This document shows, piece by piece, positions 54,032 to 63,624 of a stretch of DNA of 64,000 nt (its first letter is position 1; each line of letters begins with the position of its first letter). Below the pieces are notes generated by a model. It did no database searches and was not told the origin of the DNA. It saw nothing but the letters and a program-made list of their open reading frames with translations. Position numbers and translations under genes: made by a program. Source of the DNA: Erysipelothrix urinaevulpis (GTDB taxonomy: Bacteria; Bacillota_I; Bacilli_A; Erysipelotrichales; Erysipelotrichaceae); NCBI RefSeq assembly GCF_009828835.1, contig NZ_WTTB01000001.1, positions 1-64,000 of the forward strand. Reading direction: 5' to 3'.

Positions 54032-54577
54032 ATGAAAGTTATAGTAGGATTAGGCAATCCAGGAAAACAATATGCAAAAACCCGACATAATGTTGGTTTT
54101 TTAGTTGTGGACGAGGTTGCTAAACGATTAAATGAAAAAGTTGAACTCAAGAAATTTAATGCGCATTATGCAGAGTTCTTTTATAATAATGAGAAAGTAT
54201 TACTCATCAAACCACAAACGTATATGAATTTATCTGGGGAATCTTTGATTCAATTTGTAAATTATTACAATATTAATCCTGAAGATGTCTTGGTGATTAG
54301 CGATGATATGAATTTAGATCGTGGACGATTACGTGTTCGTTTGAAAGGAAGTTCGGGGGGACAAAAAGGAATTCAAAATATTATTGATCATTTCGGTCAT
54401 AATGAATTCCCAAGGTTACGAGTTGGTATTGGAAAAAACCCTAGAATTGAAACTGTTAAATATGTTTTGGGTAAACTTGATGATGATGTAGCACTAGGAA
54501 GGGCTACAGATTTCGTTGTGGAGTATTTAGATGGTGAATCGTTGAGTACTCTCATGAACACCTATAATCAAAAATGA
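54032..54577 (+). CDS. pth: Peptidyl-tRNA hydrolase
   Basis: 181 residues. MKVIVGLGNPGKQYAKTRHNVGF contains the catalytic His20-type residue. KPQTYMNLSGESL and the lid GSSGGQKGIQNIIDHFGHNEFPRLRVGIG are conserved. It recycles peptidyl-tRNA. The frame is open from 53945, but ATG 54032 has ggagg upstream. It overlaps mfd by 4 bases. Confidence 0.95.
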   Translation: MKVIVGLGNPGKQYAKTRHNVGFLVVDEVAKRLNEKVELKKFNAHYAEFFYNNEKVLLIKPQTYMNLSGESLIQFVNYYNINPEDVLVISDDMNLDRGRLRVRLKGSSGGQKGIQNIIDHFGHNEFPRLRVGIGKNPRIETVKYVLGKLDDDVALGRATDFVVEYLDGESLSTLMNTYNQK

Positions 54578-57500
54578 CGTGGTTTGAAGAGTATTTAAAA
54601 AACAATGAATTGGTCAGTGCTTGGTTTCGTGGAGAAGAGTCTTTTGCACACTTGTCATTATTGCAAGAAGCTTTACTAATTGTTGGTGCAAAAGTTCAAG
54701 GAAAAAAACATCAAGTCATATTAAAAGAAAATGATCAACAGGTTTTGAACTTATACGAAATGATCTTAAGCATTGATCCAAGCATCAAAGTAAAACATTA
54801 TTTACATGAAACGTCATTACGGGTAGAAGCAATTTCTCAGTCAGATGTTCTGAAGGAAGAACGTTTAAATACAATTTATGCATTGTTAGCACAAGACTAT
54901 GATGTTTTAATTACTCACGCATCAGCAAGTGTTCGTAGGATATCAAAACCTGATACCTTTAAAGAACATATACTTACGCTAAATGAAGATGATGAAATCA
55001 ATCGCGATGACTTGATTAAATCTTTACATAATATGGGTTACCAAAGAGTTAAGTATGTTGATAGGCCACTGTGTTTTAGTTTTAGAGGTGGTGTTTTTGA
55101 CGTTTATTCTGCGAATTATTCTCATCCCATCAGAATTGAGTTTTTTGATGATCTTGTTGAAAGTATTCGCTTTTTTGATGTGAAGACTCAGCGATCAATT
55201 GCCCCACTAACCACAGCAACAATCATCTTTGCAGAGGAAGTTTTATTAACCCAAGAGGAATGTAAATCAATCACAAAGAATGCAAGAGATCAAATTAAAG
55301 ATAAAGAAACACGGGATAATATGGCAATTGCTCTTGATCAATTAGAGCAAGGTATTTATGATCATACGATGTATCCTTTGCTTGCAAAATGGGAAAATTC
55401 TACCTCCATTTTAGAATTTGTGAATCTTAATGATATTTATATATCACCGATTGAATCATTCACAAAAGAATTGGAAAGTTATGTTTTAGACAGTGATTTG
55501 TTTATCAGTGAGCAAACAAGTTTGCATCAACTTGTTAAATTTAACGATCTGTTTATCGACATTAAACCCACCTTAAATAATTCAATATCTGTGTATGAAT
55601 TCCAAGGTCAAAGAGAAACATATCTTTTACCGTGGCACCAAAATCGTTTAACAATGAACAATAGTGACGATGTTTTACGTTGGTTAGAGCGTGAGAGCAC
55701 CAGCAAAGTAAAAATAATTACCGTTACAGAGGATAATAAAAGCTCTCTACACGCTAGACTCGATCATTTAGGCATAGAATACAAAGAACAAGTGAATTAC
55801 CCTAAAAAACCGGGTTTATATTTATTTGAGTCATCACAGGTTGTTGGTATTTCTTTTGATGACTTGGAAATTGATGTTTACAGTGCTGAAGAAATTTTAA
55901 ATCACAAAGGAAAGACATTTAGATATGATAATAAATTCTTCGAAGCAGAGAACTTAGAACGTCTTCAAGACTTAGGAACCTATGATTATGTTGTGCATCG
56001 CCAATATGGTATTGGAAAATACATGGGGATAACAACAAAAAACTACGATAACATTGAAAAAGACTTCATGCGAATAATGTATAAAGATGGTGATGAGTTA
56101 TTTGTACCTTTAGAAAAATTTCATCTTGTCCGTAAATACATGTCTTCAGATGCGAATGCAGTTCGTCTAAATAAATTAGGGACAGATACTTGGGAAAGAA
56201 ACAAAGCAAAAGTTAAAGAAGATGTTGCTCAAATTGCGGATAAACTGATTCATATCTACTCACAGCGCCTTGAAGAGACTGGCTTTGAGTTTGAGAAAGA
56301 TAACGAGTTACAAATGCAATTTGAAAAAGAATTTCCATACCCCCTCACGATTGACCAAGAAAAAGCAATTCTTGAGATTAAAAATGATATGGAAAGCAAC
56401 AAACCAATGGATCGTCTTCTAAGCGGAGATGTCGGTTTTGGTAAAACTGAAGTTGCAATTCGTGCTTCATTTAAAGCAGTTATATCAGGAAAACAAGTTG
56501 TCTTTCTGTGTCCAACAACAATTCTAAGTTCACAACATTACCAAACCTTCAAAGAACGATTTGTAAACTATCCAGTAACAATTGAAGTGTTAAATCGATT
56601 TGTTTCAGATAAGAAGCAAAAAGAAATCATTGACCGTGTTAAACAAGGGAAGGTCGATATTTTAATTGGTACACACAGAGTGCTGTCAAAGGATATTGTA
56701 TTCAAAGATTTAGGCTTTTTAGTGATTGATGAAGAACAACGTTTTGGTGTTGAGCATAAAGAAAGAATTAAAGAATATCGTGCAATGGTCGATGTTCTAT
56801 CTTTAAGTGCTACACCAATTCCCAGAACCCTACAAATGTCTCTTATTGGTTTACGTTCCTTATCTCAACTCAATACACCTCCCCAAGATCGATTACCAGT
56901 TATGACCTATGTGATTGAGAAGAATAAAAAGACCCTGCATGACGTTATACTTAAAGAAATACGACGAGATGGTCAGGTGTTTTATCTTTACAACAATGTT
57001 AATCAAATTTATACCGTAGCAAATTCAATTTCAATGGAAATCGAAGAAGCGAAGGTTGGCGTCATACATGGTCAAATGGATCGCCATAGTATTGAAGATA
57101 TAATGTTAGAGTTCATCAACAAAAATATTAATGTGCTTGTCTGTACAACAATCATTGAAACCGGGATTGATATCCCCAATGCCAATACCATGATTGTCGA
57201 TAATGCCCACAAATTTGGCTTATCACAACTTTACCAAATAAAAGGACGAGTTGGACGGAGTGATCGTTTGGCTTATGCTTATTTTGTTGTACCTCAGAAA
57301 AAGAGTTTAACAGAAATTGCCACCAAACGATTACAAGCAATCAAAGAGTTTTCTCAGCTAGGTAGTGGCTATAAAATCGCAATGCGAGATTTAAGCATAC
57401 GAGGTGCAGGAGAAATGTTAGGTGCTAATCAGTCAGGATTTATCGATACAGTAGGAATGGATCTCTATGTGGAATTACTTAAAGAAGCCATTGATCAGAG

Positions 57501-57978
57501 AAAAGGGATTCAAAAAGAAGAGAAAAAAGAAGATCTGACCATTAATTCAAGTGGCTATCTTCCAGATAATTTTACCTTTAACGATTCAGAAAAATTAGAT
57601 TTTTATCAAGAAATCCAATCCATCGAAACATTAAAAGACTATGAAAACTATTACCAAAGTATTCAAGATCGTTATGGGCAGCTCCCAGAATCTGTTGAAA
57701 TGTTACTCGAAAAAACACGATTAGAACTTTTCTTGAAAGATCTACGAATTGAAGCATTCCACGAAAAATATAACCATGTCGAACTTGTATTTACACAAGA
57801 ATATTCTGATATTATTGATGGTGTCCATCTATTTCAGTTAATATCAGAAATGTCTTATGATATAGAAATAAAATATATAAAACAAAAAATTGTGATCATA
57901 ATACCCAATAGCAACGAATGGATAAAACAAATGATTCAAATCTTAGAGGAAGTGCAGGTGAATGACAATGAGACTTGA
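54574..57978 (+). CDS. mfd: Transcription-repair coupling factor
   Basis: 1134 residues. N-terminal UvrB-like domains, a CarD-like RNA polymerase interaction domain (about 470-540, GTYDYVVHRQYGIGKYMGI), and the translocase with LSGDVGFGKTEVA, VIDEEQRFGVEHKE and SATPIPRTLQMSL. The C-terminal regulatory TRCF domain follows. It removes stalled RNA polymerase and recruits UvrA. It is co-transcribed with pth and rqcP. Confidence 0.96.
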   Translation: MTWFEEYLKNNELVSAWFRGEESFAHLSLLQEALLIVGAKVQGKKHQVILKENDQQVLNLYEMILSIDPSIKVKHYLHETSLRVEAISQSDVLKEERLNTIYALLAQDYDVLITHASASVRRISKPDTFKEHILTLNEDDEINRDDLIKSLHNMGYQRVKYVDRPLCFSFRGGVFDVYSANYSHPIRIEFFDDLVESIRFFDVKTQRSIAPLTTATIIFAEEVLLTQEECKSITKNARDQIKDKETRDNMAIALDQLEQGIYDHTMYPLLAKWENSTSILEFVNLNDIYISPIESFTKELESYVLDSDLFISEQTSLHQLVKFNDLFIDIKPTLNNSISVYEFQGQRETYLLPWHQNRLTMNNSDDVLRWLERESTSKVKIITVTEDNKSSLHARLDHLGIEYKEQVNYPKKPGLYLFESSQVVGISFDDLEIDVYSAEEILNHKGKTFRYDNKFFEAENLERLQDLGTYDYVVHRQYGIGKYMGITTKNYDNIEKDFMRIMYKDGDELFVPLEKFHLVRKYMSSDANAVRLNKLGTDTWERNKAKVKEDVAQIADKLIHIYSQRLEETGFEFEKDNELQMQFEKEFPYPLTIDQEKAILEIKNDMESNKPMDRLLSGDVGFGKTEVAIRASFKAVISGKQVVFLCPTTILSSQHYQTFKERFVNYPVTIEVLNRFVSDKKQKEIIDRVKQGKVDILIGTHRVLSKDIVFKDLGFLVIDEEQRFGVEHKERIKEYRAMVDVLSLSATPIPRTLQMSLIGLRSLSQLNTPPQDRLPVMTYVIEKNKKTLHDVILKEIRRDGQVFYLYNNVNQIYTVANSISMEIEEAKVGVIHGQMDRHSIEDIMLEFINKNINVLVCTTIIETGIDIPNANTMIVDNAHKFGLSQLYQIKGRVGRSDRLAYAYFVVPQKKSLTEIATKRLQAIKEFSQLGSGYKIAMRDLSIRGAGEMLGANQSGFIDTVGMDLYVELLKEAIDQRKGIQKEEKKEDLTINSSGYLPDNFTFNDSEKLDFYQEIQSIETLKDYENYYQSIQDRYGQLPESVEMLLEKTRLELFLKDLRIEAFHEKYNHVELVFTQEYSDIIDGVHLFQLISEMSYDIEIKYIKQKIVIIIPNSNEWIKQMIQILEEVQVNDNET

Positions 57979-58216
57979 TAAATACTTGAAAGTATCACGA
58001 ATTATTAAACGACGAACGATAGCAAAACAACTTGCTACTGAAGGACGCGTATTGATTGATGGTAAAGTCGCGAAGCCTTCAACAGAAGTATTTGCTGGAG
58101 ATATCCTCGAAATTAATTTCGAGCATAAACGAATTTTTTGTGAAATAACCGACCTAAATCCCAAACTATTCAATAAAGATGGTATGATGTATAAACTAAT
58201 TGATCACAACGCGTAA
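57968..58216 (+). CDS. rqcP: S4-domain ribosome quality control protein RqcP
   Basis: 82 residues from the ATG at 57968 (MRLDKYLKVSRIIKRRTIAKQLATEGRVLIDGKVAKPSTEV), which has aggtg seven bases upstream; an ATG at 57962 is nearer the site. It is the RqcP/YabO family, which drives C-terminal alanine tailing on stalled 50S subunits with RqcH. It overlaps mfd by 11 bases. Confidence 0.9.
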   Translation: MRLDKYLKVSRIIKRRTIAKQLATEGRVLIDGKVAKPSTEVFAGDILEINFEHKRIFCEITDLNPKLFNKDGMMYKLIDHNA

Positions 58217-58230
58217 AACACTGCCAACTC

Positions 58231-58258
58231 TTGCAAAAAATGAGATTGTCAGTATAAT
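58231..58258 (+). promoter_or_regulatory. divIC promoter
   Basis: TTGCAA (58231-58236), 16-base spacer, TATAAT (58253-58258). Confidence 0.6.
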
Positions 58259-58300
58259 TGAAGTGTAAGAATTATAAAGTAGAAAGAAGATGAACAATAA

Positions 58301-58624
58301 ATGACACAAGCTACAATGAAGAGAAAGAAGAATCGAACTCGTAAGATTGGTCCGTTTATTGCAGGTGCAGTCGGATTAACAATCTTTGCTTTTTTCATGA
58401 TGAATTCAGTAAAAGAGTTAATGACGACATTCAAATTAAATCAAGAACTTAAAGTTGTTGAGACAGAATTTGAAACACTAACAACACGTCAAAACGAATT
58501 AACATTAGAAAAAACAAAACTAGAAGATCCAACCTATGTTCAAAATTATGCACGTGGAACCCATCTTCTATCAAAATCAGAAGAGCAAGTCTTTATTTTA
58601 CCTAAGAATAAAGCTAAAGAATAA
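58301..58624 (+). CDS. divIC: Septum formation initiator family protein (DivIC/FtsB-like)
   Basis: 107 residues. A basic cytoplasmic N-terminus (KRKKNRTRK), one membrane segment (about 20-38), a coiled-coil (about 45-75, LNQELKVVETEFETLTTRQNELTLEKTKL) and the DPTYVQNYARGTHLLSKSEEQVFIL tail that is conserved in DivIC. It joins FtsL and DivIB in the divisome. tilS-hpt-ftsH do not follow as in Bacillus; a terminator does. Confidence 0.88.
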   Translation: MTQATMKRKKNRTRKIGPFIAGAVGLTIFAFFMMNSVKELMTTFKLNQELKVVETEFETLTTRQNELTLEKTKLEDPTYVQNYARGTHLLSKSEEQVFILPKNKAKE

Positions 58625-58654
58625 ACATGCATCAAGAACATTTAAATTAACATT

Positions 58655-58678
58655 AAAAGAGCGAAAGCTCTTTTTTTT
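58655..58678 (+). terminator. divIC terminator
   Basis: Stem aaaagagc / gctctttt with a GAAA loop (58663-58666) followed by T residues. Confidence 0.85.
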
Positions 58679-58679
58679 A

Positions 58680-58715
58680 TAAAAAAGTGTTGACAAGAAT
58701 TTTCTCATCAACACT
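58680..58715 (-). terminator. Terminator of the Nudix gene
   Basis: Arms agtgttga (58686-58693) / tcaacact (58708-58715), then six T residues on the minus strand. Confidence 0.7.
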
Positions 58716-58732
58716 AAACTTACCAAAAAGCA

Positions 58733-59242
58733 TTATACCTTCGACTTAAGATAATGTTTTAATCGCATATGTAATGCAATCGTTTTACTATCCGTAATCT
58801 CATTTTTTAATATTTTATCTTCGATCCATTCTAAATCTTGAGTGAATACGTCTAGTTCTTCATCATCATCTAAATCCTGTCCCACAAATGTTAATCCTTC
58901 AGCATAATAAAGATACAATATTTCATCTAAATATGCTGGTGATGGATAGACATGACCCAAAGGAATCAAGGTCTCACATGCATAGCCAATTTCTTCACGC
59001 AATTCACGATGAGCAGCCTCGATTGGTTTTTCACCGGGATCTATTTTACCAGCAGGAAACTCAATCATGGTTTCATTCGAACCAAAACGGAATTGCTTCA
59101 CCAGAAAAAAGTCTTTGCCGTTCAGACTTGTAGCAACACACACACCACCAGAATGTTTTAAAACCTCTGCTTCAAAATCATCAAACATCACATCATAGAC
59201 ATCAATAATTTTACCGGAATACCTCTTTTTTTCTTGTTTCAT
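58733..59242 (-). CDS. Nudix hydrolase (ADP-ribose pyrophosphatase-like)
   Basis: 169 residues. The Nudix box GKIDPGEKPIEAAHRELREEIGY (about 72-94) is complete. The N-terminal YSGKIIDVYDVMFDDFEAEVLKH and length match NudF. It probably cleaves ADP-ribose; the specificity is inferred. It is the only minus-strand gene on the right arm, opposite to fork movement. Confidence 0.88.
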   Translation of the reverse strand: MKQEKKRYSGKIIDVYDVMFDDFEAEVLKHSGGVCVATSLNGKDFFLVKQFRFGSNETMIEFPAGKIDPGEKPIEAAHRELREEIGYACETLIPLGHVYPSPAYLDEILYLYYAEGLTFVGQDLDDDEELDVFTQDLEWIEDKILKNEITDSKTIALHMRLKHYLKSKV

Positions 59243-59296
59243 AAACCCTCCATAATCTTAAGTCTATCATATGCTTGTCGCAAGGTCATTAATCCA

Positions 59297-59305
59297 TGCT
59301 ATAAT
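59297..59305 (+). promoter_or_regulatory. Extended -10 promoter of the tmk operon
   Basis: TGCTATAAT, a TGn-extended -10, lies 20 bases before the tmk start codon. The -35 is poor (TTGTCG at a long spacing). Confidence 0.5.
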
Positions 59306-59324
59306 TATCAAAAAGAGGTGTGTT

Positions 59325-59939
59325 ATGGGATATTTTATTAGTTTTGAAGGACCAGAAGGAAGTGGAAAATCAACAGTTATCAAGGAAGTTTATGATTATC
59401 TAACTCAAGAGGGGTATGATGTTATCATGACCCGTGAACCAGGAGGCATTAGAATTGCTGAAGAAATACGAAATCTAATATTGAATCCTGACCATCAAGA
59501 AATGGACGACAGAACAGAAGCTTTACTTTATGCAGCAAGTCGAAGACAACATGTTGTCGAGAAGATACAACCTGCACTTAAAGCAAATAAAATAGTTTTA
59601 TGCGATCGTTTTATCGATAGTTCGCTCGCGTATCAAGGCTATGGTCGAGACATTGGAATTGACGAAGTTTATCAAATTAATACGTTCGCAATTGAGAATT
59701 GCATGCCTAACTTGACCTTATTTTTTGATGTTCACCCAGAAATAGGGATGGAACGCATTGGTCAAAGAGGTTTCAAAGACCGCCTTGAACAAGCAGGTGA
59801 TACATTTCATGAAAGAGTCTATGAAGCTTACCATCAATTATGGCAGGAAAATCCTCAAAGAATTCAACGAATTGATGCTGAAGTAAGTTTGGAAGAAGTC
59901 ATCGCTTCAAGTATTAAAAAAATAAAGGAGTACATTTAA
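59325..59939 (+). CDS. tmk: Thymidylate kinase
   Basis: 204 residues. P-loop FEGPEGSGKSTVI, the DRF motif (VLCDRFIDSSLAYQGYGRDIG) and a lid (RIGQRGFKDRLEQ). It makes dTDP from dTMP. ATG 59325 has agaggtg upstream; a longer frame to 59271 is open. It leads tmk-holB-rsmI-guaC. Confidence 0.95.
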   Translation: MGYFISFEGPEGSGKSTVIKEVYDYLTQEGYDVIMTREPGGIRIAEEIRNLILNPDHQEMDDRTEALLYAASRRQHVVEKIQPALKANKIVLCDRFIDSSLAYQGYGRDIGIDEVYQINTFAIENCMPNLTLFFDVHPEIGMERIGQRGFKDRLEQAGDTFHERVYEAYHQLWQENPQRIQRIDAEVSLEEVIASSIKKIKEYI

Positions 59940-59940
59940 A

Positions 59941-60825
59941 ATGAGTTCACTAAAGTTAAGACAAAAGCGTGTTCTTGACTTTTTTCATCGTCAACAATTA
60001 AAAAATATGACGTCACATGCCTATTTGTTAAATGGTAAAAATACAGACGAACTTGCGAAATATATGGCAAAGTCTATTTTATGTCAACAACAAACACCAG
60101 GGTACTGTGATCATTGTAGTGATTGTCTCAATGTTGAACGAGAAGAACATGCGAGCTTAATTATTGTAAATCCTGATGAAGAACGAATTAAAAAAGAAAA
60201 TATACTTGAATTAAAAAGCGAACTAAGTCAAACTGCTTTAGAAAAAAGACAAAAACGAGTTTATATTATTCACAATGTCGATGCAGCGACACCATCAGCG
60301 TTAAATAGTTTATTAAAATTTTTAGAAGAACCCAGTTCGGATATAACAGCAATCTTAACAGCTCAATCTTTGAATCGAGTCCTTGATACAATTCAGTCCC
60401 GATGTTTAATTTTAACCCTTGATGAAGAACAACAGGATGTGTTACGGAAAAAAGCCCTTGAAGAAGGTTATGATGAGTTGATGATCCATGCTTACCTCGA
60501 ATTAGAAAATGATTGGGAAGGATTAGAAAAAAGACTAAACGACAAAGAAAGTGCCCAATTGTTTGATGCTGTGAATGATTTTCTCAGTGTTTATTCAAAC
60601 AGTAAAATTGAAGCCGCAAGTCTTTATAATGCGGTATTAAATAATCATATGAAAGTGGACCTGAATAAGTTCTCAGAAAGTTTAAAAATGATGTTCAGAT
60701 TGACAGATAACTACGATTTAAAGTCAATCATTGTTGATATTCAAGATCGTATAAGGCCAGGAGTTAGTGTTAAATTACTCATTGATCAGTTCTCATATAT
60801 GGTGAGTGAAAGGGAGATGTTATGA
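59941..60825 (+). CDS. holB: DNA polymerase III delta' subunit
   Basis: 294 residues. Clamp-loader AAA+ fold without a working Walker A. The zinc module CQQQTPGYCDHCSDC is present, and VYIIHNVDAATPSALNSLLKFLEEPSSDI and IQSRCLILTL match. It starts one base after the tmk stop codon and overlaps rsmI by 4. The Bacillus genes yaaT and yabA that normally follow are absent. Confidence 0.92.
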   Translation: MSSLKLRQKRVLDFFHRQQLKNMTSHAYLLNGKNTDELAKYMAKSILCQQQTPGYCDHCSDCLNVEREEHASLIIVNPDEERIKKENILELKSELSQTALEKRQKRVYIIHNVDAATPSALNSLLKFLEEPSSDITAILTAQSLNRVLDTIQSRCLILTLDEEQQDVLRKKALEEGYDELMIHAYLELENDWEGLEKRLNDKESAQLFDAVNDFLSVYSNSKIEAASLYNAVLNNHMKVDLNKFSESLKMMFRLTDNYDLKSIIVDIQDRIRPGVSVKLLIDQFSYMVSEREML

Positions 60826-61670
60826 TTCAACAAAGTTTTAAAAATGATCAAGCAACACTCTTTTTAGTTGCGACACCCATTGGAAATTTAAATGAAATGA
60901 CGCCAAGAGCAGTTGAGATATTGAAAACTGTTGATTTAATCGCGGCGGAAGATACAAGAAACTCAGCTTTTTTATTGAAACATTTTGACATTAAAACTCC
61001 GATGATTGCCTATCATGATTTCAATGAAGATACAGCAAGTATTGATATTGTTAAGCATTTAGAGGCTGGTAAAAATATTGCTTTAATAAGTGATGCAGGC
61101 TATCCATTAATATCAGATCCTGGACATACTGTCTCCCATGAAGTGATTAAAGCGGGCTACAATGTTGTGCCAATATCAGGGAGTAGTGCTTTTTTAGCAG
61201 CGCTTGTTGCATCTGGATTAATCGTTCATCCGTTTGCTTTTTTAGGTTTTTTAGAGGCGAAAGAACAGGGTATTATTAATCAATTAAATGAAGTAAAAGA
61301 CTTAAAAATGACCTTAGTCTATTATTTATCGGTTCACAAAGTGGAAAAGACTTTAAAAATTATGTATGATGTTCTCGGTGACCGGCAGGTGTGCCTCGCA
61401 CGGGAAATCACCAAAAAGCATGAAGAGTTTATTCGAGGACCTCTTTTAGACGTTATGAATTCGATCGATGTTCAAAAAGGTGAATACGTTATTGTCATTG
61501 AAAAGTCGGAGGATGAGACGACATCCCAGGATGACTTATTGGCAAAAATTGATTCATTGATTGAAGATGGTATGAAACCATCTAAAGCGATCAGTCATAC
61601 CGCAAAAGAATCAAAGGTTAGTAAAAATGAACTTTACAATGCTTACCATCAAAAGAAGGAGAAAGAATGA
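60822..61670 (+). CDS. rsmI: 16S rRNA (cytidine-1402 2'-O) methyltransferase
   Basis: 282 residues. Tetrapyrrole-methylase-like fold with [43 protein letters not shown] and [18 protein letters not shown], all specific to RsmI. It ribose-methylates C1402 in the decoding center. It is coupled to holB and guaC by 4-base overlaps. Confidence 0.95.
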   Translation: MIQQSFKNDQATLFLVATPIGNLNEMTPRAVEILKTVDLIAAEDTRNSAFLLKHFDIKTPMIAYHDFNEDTASIDIVKHLEAGKNIALISDAGYPLISDPGHTVSHEVIKAGYNVVPISGSSAFLAALVASGLIVHPFAFLGFLEAKEQGIINQLNEVKDLKMTLVYYLSVHKVEKTLKIMYDVLGDRQVCLAREITKKHEEFIRGPLLDVMNSIDVQKGEYVIVIEKSEDETTSQDDLLAKIDSLIEDGMKPSKAISHTAKESKVSKNELYNAYHQKKEKE

Positions 61671-62641
61671 AGATATTTGATTATGAAGATATACAGTTAA
61701 TACCGAATAAATGTATCGTACAAAGTCGATCAGAATGTGATACAAGCATACAATTTGGAAACAGAACATTTAAGATGCCTGTCGTTCCAGCTAATATGCA
61801 AACTATCATTGATGAAAAACTAGCTATTACTTTAGCAGAAAACGATTATTTTTATGTAATGCATCGCTTCGAGGAAAATAAACGTCTCGATTTTATTAAA
61901 ATGATGCAAGACAGAGGTTTGTTTGCTTCAATCAGTGTTGGAATTAAGGAAGATGAGTATTCATTTGTTGATGAAATGGTTGAGAAAAACTTAAAACCAG
62001 AGTATATTACGATTGATGTTGCTCATGGCCACTCGGAATTTGTAATACGAATGATAAAATACATTAAGCAACATTTACCAGAATCTTTCGTGATTGCTGG
62101 AAACGTTGGAACCCCTGAAGCCGTTCGAGACTTAGAACGAGCAGGAGCTGATGCAACAAAAGTTGGAATCGGACCAGGTAAAGTATGTACAACAAAACTA
62201 AAAACAGGATTTGGAACAGGCGGTTGGCAACTAGCGGCACTGAATTGGTGTGCAAAAGCAGCCAGTAAACCCCTGATTGCAGATGGTGGAATTAGAGACC
62301 ATGGTGATATTGCGAAATCAATTCGATTTGGTGCAAGTATGGTCATGATTGGTTCACTTTTTGCAGGCCATGAAGAATCCCCAGGAGAAACAATTGATAA
62401 AGATGGTGTTACCTACAAAGAGTACTTTGGAAGTGCATCTGAATATCAAAAAGGTGAAAAGAAAAACGTTGAAGGTAAAAAAATCCTTATCGAACATAAA
62501 GGAAATATTGCTGATACGATAAAAGCAATGCAACAAGATTTACAATCCTCCATTTCATATGCTGGAGGAAAAACACTTGAGTCTTTAACAAAAGTAGATT
62601 ATATAATTGTTAAAAATTCAATTTTTAACGGTGATCGCTAA
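61667..62641 (+). CDS. guaC: GMP reductase
   Basis: 324 residues. IMPDH/GMPR fold. The catalytic Cys loop is [19 protein letters not shown], and [26 protein letters not shown] is the phosphate-binding part. It converts GMP to IMP with NADPH. The length, without CBS domains, and the [14 protein letters not shown] segment mark GuaC and not GuaB. It is the last gene of the tmk operon. Confidence 0.94.
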   Translation: MKIFDYEDIQLIPNKCIVQSRSECDTSIQFGNRTFKMPVVPANMQTIIDEKLAITLAENDYFYVMHRFEENKRLDFIKMMQDRGLFASISVGIKEDEYSFVDEMVEKNLKPEYITIDVAHGHSEFVIRMIKYIKQHLPESFVIAGNVGTPEAVRDLERAGADATKVGIGPGKVCTTKLKTGFGTGGWQLAALNWCAKAASKPLIADGGIRDHGDIAKSIRFGASMVMIGSLFAGHEESPGETIDKDGVTYKEYFGSASEYQKGEKKNVEGKKILIEHKGNIADTIKAMQQDLQSSISYAGGKTLESLTKVDYIIVKNSIFNGDR

Positions 62642-62672
62642 TTTTATGATACAATAACGGTGGGTGATGATA

Positions 62673-63062
62673 GTGAGTCTAAAATTAACAAAACAAAGAC
62701 AAGAAATACTAGATTTAATACGAAATAGTTCTGGACATATGACCGCTGATCAAATCCACTCTGTTTTAAAGGAGCAAAACGTTAAAATAGGTATTGCTAC
62801 CGTTTATCGTAATTTAAATGTTCTCTACGAAGAGCATTTGATTAACCGAGTTAGACATCCAGAATTGGGATACATCTATGATAAAAATATTCACGACCAT
62901 TATCACTTTCGTTGTGTAGAATGTGATCGTATTCAAGACGTAAGTATTGAGTATCAAGATCGTTTACATAAAGTTGTGGAAGATGAGTTGAATGCGAAAG
63001 TATTCAGTCATGATATAAACTTCGAAGGTATTTGTAGTGAATGTTTGAAAAAAAATAAATAA
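62673..63062 (+). CDS. Fur-family transcriptional regulator (PerR-like)
   Basis: About 129 residues. The winged helix (LTKQRQEILDLIRNSSGHMTADQIHSVL...KIGIATVYRNLNVLYEEHLI) and the dimer domain with two CxxC pairs (CVEC, CSEC) for structural zinc and HDHYHFRC for the regulatory metal are visible. This suggests a peroxide sensor, but Fur or Zur cannot be excluded. Starts at GTG 62664, ATG 62667 and GTG 62673 are in frame; gggtgatg best serves GTG 62673 (VSLKLTKQR). A TGATACAAT (62647-62655) is the likely -10. Confidence 0.85.
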   Translation: MSLKLTKQRQEILDLIRNSSGHMTADQIHSVLKEQNVKIGIATVYRNLNVLYEEHLINRVRHPELGYIYDKNIHDHYHFRCVECDRIQDVSIEYQDRLHKVVEDELNAKVFSHDINFEGICSECLKKNK

Positions 63063-63078
63063 TATTTTATATTAAATC

Positions 63079-63119
63079 AACTACGTAATTCTAAAAAATG
63101 AGAGTTACGTAGTTTTTTG
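63079..63119 (+). terminator. Terminator after the Fur-family gene
   Basis: Arms aactacgtaa (63079-63088) / ttacgtagtt (63105-63114) then T residues. Confidence 0.8.
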
Positions 63120-63192
63120 TTCTTGAAATTATGGTGTTGGGTCCATAAACTTGACTATAACGATTGTTGAAAAAGAGAAATAGATTAAAAGA

Positions 63193-63221
63193 TTGAATTT
63201 GTTGGTACAAACCGTTAAAAT
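63193..63221 (+). promoter_or_regulatory. Promoter of the small membrane protein gene
   Basis: TTGAAT (63193-63198), 17-base spacer, TAAAAT (63216-63221). Confidence 0.55.
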
Positions 63222-63250
63222 AAAAATATACAAATGGGGGGGATACATTT

Positions 63251-63487
63251 ATGAAAAAAACATTGTATGCAATTGGACTTGTCTTATCATTGGTTGTTTT
63301 TACGTTATTGAAGTCTGGATTTATTGAGAGTGCTTTTTTTGGAGGAGACGCAATAACCATTAGTTATTTTGCTTACTTAAAGCATACAGAGCAAATAATG
63401 ATATATATTGCGAATATTATACTATTCTCAGTATTCATTCTTAGTTTATTCAAAGAACTGTATACAGAATATAAACGTAAAAAATAA
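63251..63487 (+). CDS. Small two-helix membrane protein, unknown
   Basis: 78 residues. Two hydrophobic segments (about 4-20 and 50-67), joined by a moderately polar loop (ESAFFGGDAITISYFAYLKHTEQ), and a basic cytoplasmic tail (YTEYKRKK). I recognise no family. A strong gggggg site, a promoter and a terminator all frame it, which supports a real monocistronic gene. Confidence 0.7.
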   Translation: MKKTLYAIGLVLSLVVFTLLKSGFIESAFFGGDAITISYFAYLKHTEQIMIYIANIILFSVFILSLFKELYTEYKRKK

Positions 63488-63510
63488 CATTAACTTAATT
63501 ATTTAGCATC

Positions 63511-63549
63511 GGCATTGTTGAAGTGAAACACGTATAACAATGCCTTTTT
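63511..63549 (+). terminator. Terminator of the small membrane protein gene
   Basis: Arms ggcattgtt (63511-63519) / aacaatgcc (63536-63544) then T residues. Confidence 0.8.
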
Positions 63550-63567
63550 ACTATGGAAAGCTTTAGT

Positions 63568-63596
63568 TTGTAGGTGTTTAGAAAATGCGCTATAAT
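63568..63596 (+). promoter_or_regulatory. metG promoter
   Basis: TTGTAG (63568-63573), 17-base spacer, TATAAT (63591-63596). No T-box or SAM-riboswitch lies between it and the start codon. Confidence 0.7.
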
Positions 63597-63624
63597 AAGA
63601 GATAGAGTTTGCGGAGGAATAAGA

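Noticed and set aside
62023-62346. 107-codon minus-strand frame within guaC
   Set aside because: Antisense of a conserved enzyme; composition reflects guaC codons.
63597-63624. T-box or SAM riboswitch before metG
   Set aside because: The predicted leader is under 30 bases, too short for either.
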